From an uncultured Christensenella sp. (GTDB lineage Bacteria > Bacillota > Clostridia > Christensenellales > UBA1242): DNA of 64,000 bases. Shown piece after piece: positions 58,584-64,000 of this stretch (position 1 is the first letter of the stretch; every line of letters starts with the position of its first letter). The notes under the pieces were generated by a model. That model made no database searches, had not been told where the DNA came from, and saw nothing but the letters and a program-made list of their open reading frames with translations. Where the stretch lies: the NCBI GenBank assembly GCA_910586385.1, contig CAJUGX010000006.1, positions 1 through 64,000 on the forward strand, in the 5' to 3' direction. The position numbers and the translations under genes are program-made.

Positions 58584-59592
58584 AGTTTTTGTTTATGACA
58601 AAAGTCAAAATTTAATCTCAAAATATATAGAGAAAATGGAAAAGTTTCTTCTTTTGAGGGGGCTTTTCGATTTTTCGTTTTTGACATCAACTGATTTTGA
58701 AGAATTTCAAGAGAGTCTGAATGGAAAGCGAGAAAATGGCTCAACTTTTGTCATCATTTGTGACAACGACAAACTTGACAAAGCTCTTGAAACAATCAAA
58801 ACTGATGATGACAAGTTGACTTTGGTGGATGAGCAGGCGATTAAACTTGAAAATGAGACCAGTGGTGAGAAGATGATTTTTGTCCCATTTGAGTTGAACT
58901 TTGAAAGTTTTTTGAATGATTTTTTGCCAGAGAAGGAAGTGTTTGTTTGCTCTATATTTGGCAAAAGCCGAAAGTTTGTTGATGACAAGTTTTCAGAATT
59001 GAAAAATCGGGAAGAACTCAATTATGAAATAATAACAAAACATCGCTATTTACATATTGTTTATTCTTCTGGAGTGATTGCTGATGATTGCCTTGAACGT
59101 GATTTTGGCGAAAGCGTTTTTTCAAAAGATGTTTTGCGATTTGGGGAAGATGAAAAAACTTTGCAACATGTCATAAATGATATTTTGACAGTCAACAAGA
59201 AGAGGTTGACGGTTGTTGAACATAGCAAAAATGGAAGGCTTTTCTCAAATCTCGATTGTGATGGATTGGTTGCCCGAGATGCCGAGGACTTCAAGAAATT
59301 TGGAGTTTCGCAAGAGGTGATGGACGGGGACAACTTTGGTAAAGAAGCGACATATATTTTGTCAAAATTTGCTTTGGAAGACACCAAATGTGATTTTGTT
59401 TTGACTGTTTGTGATGGTATGGGCTTTGATGAAAAGACATATATCTCTGTTGGGGATAAAGATGTTGTTCACCTTTATTCTTCTGTGTTTGAAGAGAATG
59501 ATGATAGAGTTGAGATTTTGTCGGACTTTGCGTTGTTTAGGTTGTTATGTTTCTTGAAAAAACACAAATTTGAATCTGCGATTGTTGAGTAA
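58573..59592 (+). CDS. Degenerate CinA homologue (probable pseudoenzyme) between pgsA and recA
   Basis: 339 aa versus about 410 for CinA. The layout is CinA-like: an N-terminal MoaB-like half, a mid linker (SIFGKSRKFVDDKF aligns with the GIGES segment), and a C-terminal half like PncC. The catalytic regions are lost. RLTVVEHSKNGRLFSNL (211-227) replaces the AESCTGG motif, with His217 at the Ser position. VCDGMG (279-284) replaces TGIAGP. The N-terminal GGLGPT motif is not recognisable. It holds cinA's usual position between pgsA and recA, which supports the homology. NMN deamidase activity is unlikely. Confidence 0.72.
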   Translation: MKNRVFVYDKSQNLISKYIEKMEKFLLLRGLFDFSFLTSTDFEEFQESLNGKRENGSTFVIICDNDKLDKALETIKTDDDKLTLVDEQAIKLENETSGEKMIFVPFELNFESFLNDFLPEKEVFVCSIFGKSRKFVDDKFSELKNREELNYEIITKHRYLHIVYSSGVIADDCLERDFGESVFSKDVLRFGEDEKTLQHVINDILTVNKKRLTVVEHSKNGRLFSNLDCDGLVARDAEDFKKFGVSQEVMDGDNFGKEATYILSKFALEDTKCDFVLTVCDGMGFDEKTYISVGDKDVVHLYSSVFEENDDRVEILSDFALFRLLCFLKKHKFESAIVE

Positions 59593-59598
59593 TTCGTT

Positions 59599-59626
59599 TT
59601 GAAAAATCTTTTGATTTTGATATAAT
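59599..59626 (+). promoter_or_regulatory. Promoter for recA (no SOS box seen)
   Basis: TTGAAA (59599-59604), a 16-nt spacer and an extended TGATATAAT (-10 at 59621-59626). No CGAAC...GTTCG-type LexA site lies around it. Confidence 0.78.
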
Positions 59627-59645
59627 ATTTTTATAGGAGAAATTT

Positions 59646-60686
59646 ATGGCAGAAAAAGAAAAGAAAGATCCAAGAGAAGAGGCGCTTGAGCAAGCCCTTT
59701 TGAAGATTGAAAAAGACTTCGGAAAAGGTGCAATCATGAAGCTTGGTGACAGCGAACATCAGAAAGTTGATGTTATACCAACAGGTTGTTTGACACTTGA
59801 CCTTGCTCTTGGAATCGGTGGTATCCCTCGTGGAAGAATTGTTGAAATTTATGGACCAGAATCTTCTGGAAAGACAACCGTTTCACTTCATATTGTTGCA
59901 GAAGCACAAAAACTTGGCGGTCGTGCTGCGTTTATTGATGCAGAACACGCACTTGACCCAGTTTATGCTGAGCACCTTGGGGTAAACACAAAAGAGTTGT
60001 ATGTTGCACAACCAGACGATGGTGAGCAAGCTCTCAACATTTGTGACACACTTATCCGTTCTGGGGCTTTCGACATCATTGTAATCGACTCTGTTGCTGC
60101 TCTTACACCAAAGGCTGAAATCGATGGTGAAATGGGCGACAACCATGTCGGACTTCAGGCAAGAATGATGAGTCAAGCACTCAGAAAAATGACATCTGTT
60201 TCAAGCAAGAGCAAAACTGCTGTTGTTTTCATCAACCAACTTCGTGAAAAGATTGGGGTTATGTTTGGAAATCCAGAAACAACAACTGGTGGAAAGGCTC
60301 TCAAGTTTTACGCAAGCATCCGTCTTGATGTGAGAAAAGCAGACACCATCAAAGATGGACAAAATGTCATCGGAAATAGAACAAAGGTCAAAGTTGTCAA
60401 AAACAAAATGGCACCACCATTCAAGGTTGCTGAATTTGACATTATGTATGGCACAGGGATTTCTCAATCTGGTTGCATTTTGGACACTGCAATCAACCTC
60501 GACATAATCAAAAAGTCAGGGGCTTGGTTCTCTTACAACGATGAAAAGATTGGTCAGGGTAAGGAAAACACAAAGATTTATCTTGAGAAAAATCCTGAGG
60601 TTTGCGCTGAAATCGAAGCAAAAATCAGAGATATCCTCTCTGGAAACGGTGACACTGCAGCTGAGGCTGAGGATATTGAAGAATAA
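59646..60686 (+). CDS. recA: Recombinase RecA
   Basis: 346 aa, normal length. Walker A GPESSGKT at residues 70-77, IVIDSVAALTP, the KAEIDGEMGDNHVG and L2 loop region (INQLREKIGVMFGNPETTTGG), and an acidic C-terminal tail. It forms filaments on ssDNA for recombination and repair. AGGAGAAATTT precedes the ATG. Its own promoter separates it from the CinA-like gene. The last codons overlap the small membrane protein. Confidence 0.97.
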   Translation: MAEKEKKDPREEALEQALLKIEKDFGKGAIMKLGDSEHQKVDVIPTGCLTLDLALGIGGIPRGRIVEIYGPESSGKTTVSLHIVAEAQKLGGRAAFIDAEHALDPVYAEHLGVNTKELYVAQPDDGEQALNICDTLIRSGAFDIIVIDSVAALTPKAEIDGEMGDNHVGLQARMMSQALRKMTSVSSKSKTAVVFINQLREKIGVMFGNPETTTGGKALKFYASIRLDVRKADTIKDGQNVIGNRTKVKVVKNKMAPPFKVAEFDIMYGTGISQSGCILDTAINLDIIKKSGAWFSYNDEKIGQGKENTKIYLEKNPEVCAEIEAKIRDILSGNGDTAAEAEDIEE

Positions 60687-60918
60687 ATTCAAAATTATCT
60701 CAAATCACAAGAGACTGTTCGCATGGACAGTCTTTTCTTGCATTTTGATGGTTGTTGGGTTTTTGCATATACCTATTTTGGTGTGTTGCGGTGTAAATGT
60801 CTTTGCACTTAGGGGACTTCTTGCAATCACTGCATTGCCTATCGTTGCAATTTTTGTCATTCCGATTTCAATTTGTGTTTTGAAGTGGGATAAAATAAGG
60901 AAAGATACAAAAAAATAA
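60676..60918 (+). CDS. Small two-helix membrane protein overlapping recA
   Basis: 80 aa if started at TTG 60676, which overlaps the recA stop by 11 nt. The product has a short basic N-terminus and two hydrophobic segments (about 17-38 and 43-68), then a Lys-rich C-terminus (WDKIRKDTKK). GAGG is only 3 nt before this TTG, so the start is uncertain; the next ATG (60747) would cut the first helix. It ends inside a terminator. Function unknown. Confidence 0.5.
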   Translation: MKNKFKIISNHKRLFAWTVFSCILMVVGFLHIPILVCCGVNVFALRGLLAITALPIVAIFVIPISICVLKWDKIRKDTKK

Positions 60919-60943
60919 GCAGACTGGTTGTCGCTTATTTTTT
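60911..60943. terminator. Bidirectional terminator
   Basis: AAAAATAAGC pairs with GCTTATTTTT around a 12-nt loop; it lies between convergent genes. Confidence 0.78.
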
Positions 60944-60955
60944 ATGTTTTGAAAA

Positions 60956-61231
60956 TCATTCTGCGTCTTTGTTTGCAGTGTTGGTTGTGGTGTTCTTTGT
61001 CTTCTCTTCTTTCCTGCAATAGAGGAGGTCACAGATTCTGCCAAGTCCATAGAGGATGAGCGTGCTTGAAATCATTGATGCCATTCCACTTAAAAATGTC
61101 ATAAAGTTTTCTGTCTTTGCACTGTTGTAAATTGCCAAAATGAAGAGCAATGCTCCAACAACAAGTGCTGAAATTTCGAAAACATAGAAAATTGCCTTTC
61201 CGACACTGCTTTTTGAGTTTGCTTTGAACAT
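60956..61231 (-). CDS. Small two-helix membrane protein
   Basis: 91 aa from ATG 61231 (AAAGGAGAAAATT upstream). Two membrane helices (about 14-36 and 44-66), a basic N-terminus (KANSKSSVGK), and a hydrophilic Asn/Thr/Lys tail with CDLLYCRKEE just after the second helix. The upstream frame extension has no ribosome binding site. I do not recognise a family. Confidence 0.6.
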   Translation of the reverse strand: MFKANSKSSVGKAIFYVFEISALVVGALLFILAIYNSAKTENFMTFLSGMASMISSTLILYGLGRICDLLYCRKEEKTKNTTTNTANKDAE

Positions 61232-61260
61232 AATTTTCTCCTTTTTCTCTCTATAGTAAT

Positions 61261-61289
61261 AGTATAACATTATTCGAAAGAAATTGAAA
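61261..61289 (-). promoter_or_regulatory. Promoter for the small membrane protein
   Basis: On the minus strand TTTCAA (61289-61284), a 17-nt spacer and TATACT (61266-61261). Confidence 0.5.
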
Positions 61290-63524
61290 CTAAATATACC
61301 ATTTTTTATGCTCAGAATTTGAATTTGTTGTGTTGGTTTTGACAAGTTTGAATTCTTTTTCCACTTTTGACTTGTTGTTTCCTTGGTAAGAGGCTATGAT
61401 TTTGAGCTCGCTTTCTTTTGATGTCAGAGGCAGTCGAATTTCAATTTTTTCTTGTTTGTTTTTGATTGTTTGATGTGGTATGTTGTCTTTGAAAATTTGA
61501 TATTCAATATGTTTTTCTGCTTGAAGGGTGAGAATGGCTTGGTTTTGCTTTACGCTGCAATCGGCGTTGATGACAGGATTTTCTGTGAAATTTTTGGACG
61601 CTTCGGTTGGCATGTTGAATCTTGAGAAGAGAACTTCTTCTGTGAATCTGTCTGGACTGTAAGGGCTAGCAAGCACAATTCGATGTTCATTTTCTTTGGT
61701 GAGAGAGTCAATCCTTGCGGTTGTTATGCTTGATGGCACTTCAAACTCTGTTTTTTCATAGACTTGAGAAGTTATGTATGATTTCATGGTGTTTGTCGGC
61801 TGATTTCCGCTTGAGATTTTGCTTGGTTTGTTTGAAAGCTCGCCATACCAAATCCCGATTGTTTCTTCTGGGCAGAAGGTAATGTTGTAAGCATCAATGT
61901 TGCCGTCTTTTTTGCCAACTGTCCCAGTCTTTGAAGCGACTTCGGTTGAGGTTATGTCAGACAATTTTCTGGCTGTGCCGGTTTTTGCTGTCTCTTGCAA
62001 GATGTTTGTCATAAGATATGCACTGTCCTCTCTGAAAACCATTTGAGGCTGCGGCTTGTGAAGATAGACGATTTTGCCGTTTCCGTCTGTTATGTATTGG
62101 ACAAAATGTGAAGGAGAAAACTGTCCGCCATTTGGAAAAACTGTGTATGCGGTGGCGAGGTCTTTGAGATTGCAACCATAGGTCATTCCGCCGAGTGCGA
62201 GGGCATAACTGTCATCTTTTTCGTCAAAAGAAAGTCCGAGTCTTTTTGCATATGCAATGCCAGTGTCAATGCCGATATAACTGAGAACTTTGATTGCGGG
62301 GATGTTGCTTGAGGTTTTTACGGCGTCCGTTATTGAAAGGTAACCAGCATATTTTTTGTTGACATTTTCGGGACTATAATCTCCAATTTTGAGCGGCTCA
62401 TCAAGGATTTGTGTGCATGGAGCAATGACATTTTCGTTGAGGGCTGGGGCATAGACAAGAAGTGGTTTCAAGCATGATGCGGGCTGTCTTTTTATGTCCA
62501 AGATTCGATAGTCGCTGTCGGCAACAAAAGCTTTGACGCCGTGGGACTCGTTGTCAATGATTATGCCAGCACTTGACATATTTTCGACTTTGCTCTCAGA
62601 GAATGCATCTTTGAGTGCGTTTTGTTTTTCTTCATCAAAATATGTGTGAATTTTGTACCCACCGATGGCAAGTTGTTTTGGTGTGAGACCAAGAAGTTTT
62701 GCTGCTTCATCAATGCTTGCCTGCGAATATGAGTTGATTTTGTTTGTGCTGCGCTGGTGTTTTGAAAGGGTGAGCGGCTTGCTTTGGGCGGTGAGCATTT
62801 GTTCGGATGAGATATGCCCATCTTTTTGCATTTCAGAAAGCACAAGGTCTCTTCTCTTTTTGCAAAGGTCTGGATTTGTCACTGGAGAATATCTGCTTGG
62901 GGATTTGATTATGCCTGCTAGAGTGCAAGACTCTTCAAGCGAAAGGTCTTTTGCACTTTTCCCAAAATAATATCTTGAAGCGTTTTCAATGCCATAGCAA
63001 TTGTTTCCATAAAAGATTATGTTTAGATAACTTTCCAGTATTTCATCCTTGCTGAAACTCTTCTCGAGTTTTTGAGTGAGAGCCACTTCTTTGAGTTTTC
63101 TGTCAAAGGTTTTTTCACTTGATAGGTGCGTGTTTTTGATGAGCTGTTGGCTGATTGTTGATGCACCTTCTTTGAGTTTTCCGCTCTTCAAATTGTTGAG
63201 CATGGCTTTGAGGATACGCTTTTTGTTGAGTCCATTATGCTGATAAAAGGTTTTGTCTTCAATCGAGATAAATGCGAGTTTGGTGTGCTCAGGTAGGTCT
63301 TCGAGTTTGCAAAAATCACCATTGAATTGATTTTCGTCTTCCATCTTTACATTTGCTTTTGAAAAGACATCTATGGATAAAGATGGGGTGGTCAGTGCCT
63401 CGGCATTTAGTGGAAGTCTTTTGTATTTCAAATAATTTGATCCTAAGTATGTTCCAGCAAATGTTGTGGCAAAAACCCCAGCAAGCACAAATGAAATTAG
63501 ACAAATTTTGACAAATTTCTTCAT
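61290..63524 (-). CDS. Class A penicillin-binding protein (PBP1a type)
   Basis: 744 aa. Signal-anchor helix (about 7-28); GT51 transglycosylase (about 75-245) with IEDKTFYQHNG, GASTISQQLIKN and EILESYLNIIFYGNNCYGIENA; transpeptidase (about 300-600) with the catalytic Ser in RQPASCLKP (SxxK) near residue 350, SSN (KTSSNIPA), and KTG (ASKTGTVG) near 540; then a C-terminal beta domain of about 110 residues. It polymerises and cross-links peptidoglycan. No standard SD precedes the ATG (AATAAGAAGCA only). It diverges from miaB. Confidence 0.92.
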   Translation of the reverse strand: MKKFVKICLISFVLAGVFATTFAGTYLGSNYLKYKRLPLNAEALTTPSLSIDVFSKANVKMEDENQFNGDFCKLEDLPEHTKLAFISIEDKTFYQHNGLNKKRILKAMLNNLKSGKLKEGASTISQQLIKNTHLSSEKTFDRKLKEVALTQKLEKSFSKDEILESYLNIIFYGNNCYGIENASRYYFGKSAKDLSLEESCTLAGIIKSPSRYSPVTNPDLCKKRRDLVLSEMQKDGHISSEQMLTAQSKPLTLSKHQRSTNKINSYSQASIDEAAKLLGLTPKQLAIGGYKIHTYFDEEKQNALKDAFSESKVENMSSAGIIIDNESHGVKAFVADSDYRILDIKRQPASCLKPLLVYAPALNENVIAPCTQILDEPLKIGDYSPENVNKKYAGYLSITDAVKTSSNIPAIKVLSYIGIDTGIAYAKRLGLSFDEKDDSYALALGGMTYGCNLKDLATAYTVFPNGGQFSPSHFVQYITDGNGKIVYLHKPQPQMVFREDSAYLMTNILQETAKTGTARKLSDITSTEVASKTGTVGKKDGNIDAYNITFCPEETIGIWYGELSNKPSKISSGNQPTNTMKSYITSQVYEKTEFEVPSSITTARIDSLTKENEHRIVLASPYSPDRFTEEVLFSRFNMPTEASKNFTENPVINADCSVKQNQAILTLQAEKHIEYQIFKDNIPHQTIKNKQEKIEIRLPLTSKESELKIIASYQGNNKSKVEKEFKLVKTNTTNSNSEHKKWYI

Positions 63525-63567
63525 TGCTTCTTATTGTGCTTTTATTTGCTGAAATTATTCTGATTGC

Positions 63568-63596
63568 TTGCCTTAAAAATGAAATTTTTGTATAAT
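63568..63596 (+). promoter_or_regulatory. Promoter giving a probable leaderless mRNA for miaB
   Basis: TTGCCT (63568-63573), a 17-nt spacer and TATAAT (63591-63596). The ATG begins 7 nt later; no SD. Confidence 0.78.
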
Positions 63597-63603
63597 ATCT
63601 ATT

Positions 63604-64000
63604 ATGAAATATTTTATTGTTACATACGGGTGCCAGATGAATGTGCACGAATCAGAAAAACTTGCCGCAATTTGCGAAAGAATGGGCTACTCACTCGCTG
63701 AAAAGAGAGAAGATGCAGAACTTATCATATTCAACACGTGTGCCATAAGAGAGGGCGCTGAAGACCGAGTTTTCGGAAATGTTGGGGCATTGAAAAAACT
63801 TAAGAAGAAAAAACCAAACATAATCATCGCTGTTTGTGGGTGCATGACTCAGAAAGAGACAACTGCAAACCACATAATGAGGACGTTTCCTTTTGTTGAT
63901 ATAGTGATTGGGACTTTCAACTTGCCAAACTTTGAATATTATGTCAATGCAGTCAAAAAAGGCAGACAACTTGAAATCTTGCAAGAGGGTGATATTGACG
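63604..64000 (+). CDS. miaB: tRNA-2-methylthio-N6-dimethylallyladenosine synthase MiaB (3' truncated by window)
   Basis: The first 132 residues of a radical SAM methylthiotransferase. YGCQMNVHESEKLA, NTCAIREGAEDRVFG and CGCMTQ are the three N-terminal cluster Cys motifs in MiaB form (GCQMN and NTCAIRE distinguish it from RimO at 56636). The radical SAM part lies beyond the window. MiaB adds the methylthio group to i6A37 of tRNAs reading UNN codons. There is no SD; see the promoter just upstream. Confidence 0.93.
   Translation, partial: MKYFIVTYGCQMNVHESEKLAAICERMGYSLAEKREDAELIIFNTCAIREGAEDRVFGNVGALKKLKKKKPNIIIAVCGCMTQKETTANHIMRTFPFVDIVIGTFNLPNFEYYVNAVKKGRQLEILQEGDID

Noticed and set aside
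1..64000. CRISPR arrays, insertion sequences, tRNA or rRNA genes, prophage
   Set aside because: No regularly spaced direct repeats, transposase or phage genes, or RNA gene signatures were seen; intergenic gaps are short except the T-box leader.

Overview
The window reads as one contiguous stretch of chromosome from a low-GC Gram-positive (Firmicutes) bacterium, most likely a member of the Clostridia. The evidence is AGGAGG-type ribosome binding sites, TTGACA/TATAAT promoters, intrinsic terminators, a T-box leader on serS, an McsB/ClpC arginine-phosphorylation module, separate secD and secF genes, a pgsA-(cinA)-recA string, RNase J, long-form HPF, DUF4364 and TIGR04086-type membrane proteins, and repeat-rich surface proteins (DUF6273, GLUG and Listeria-Bacteroides repeats). 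I see no rRNA, tRNA, insertion sequence, prophage or CRISPR array. The lineage is inferred from gene content only.

Layout. 1-0.9 kb: 3' end of a DUF6273 surface protein. 1-11.7 kb: TIGR04086 protein, secD-secF, an amidohydrolase-fold protein with tex, a 46-aa mini-McsA, mcsB, clpC and hpf. 11.7-15 kb: a lipoprotein, an orphan degenerate ABC ATPase, and a two-gene operon for an intracellular subtilase. 15-21 kb: murG (-), then a type IIA topoisomerase pair. 21-27.3 kb: a 1509-aa surface protein, a polysaccharide deacetylase and a tandem-OB SSB-like protein. 27.4-35.7 kb: gpmI and a DUF378 protein (-), greA, a membrane protein, RNase J, a TrmR-like methyltransferase, a PAP2 phosphatase, tsaE, tsaB, and a zinc-ribbon protein with a very acidic tail. 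35.8-39.7 kb: a 1282-aa membrane-anchored surface protein (-). 39.7-45.8 kb: two half-size TauE/SafE proteins, a ferredoxin, a three-gene operon (Ppx/GppA-like, HtrA-like pseudoprotease, MreB-like), then minD-minE. 45.9-51.8 kb, all (-): serS behind a T-box, degV, an ABC exporter pair, DUF4364. 51.9-64 kb: an unknown cytosolic protein, a YlxY-type deacetylase, ftsK, rimO, pgsA, a degenerate CinA, recA, two small membrane proteins, a class A PBP (-) and the 5' end of miaB.

Two themes stand out. First, several genes keep a recognisable fold but have lost the residues that make the family catalytic: the amidohydrolase at 4.2 kb, the ABC ATPase at 12.4 kb, the Ppx/GppA-like protein at 40.9 kb, the HtrA-like protein at 42.4 kb, and the CinA homologue still sitting between pgsA and recA. 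Second, at least four genes (21097, 33499, 51135 on the minus strand, and 63604) have a well-formed -10 box only 6-7 nt before the ATG and no Shine-Dalgarno sequence, which predicts leaderless mRNAs next to ordinary SD-led genes. The most system-like candidate is the operon at 40.9-44.6 kb: two actin/ASKHA-fold proteins flank a membrane-anchored pseudoprotease, immediately upstream of minDE, with no minC, mreC or mreD in view.
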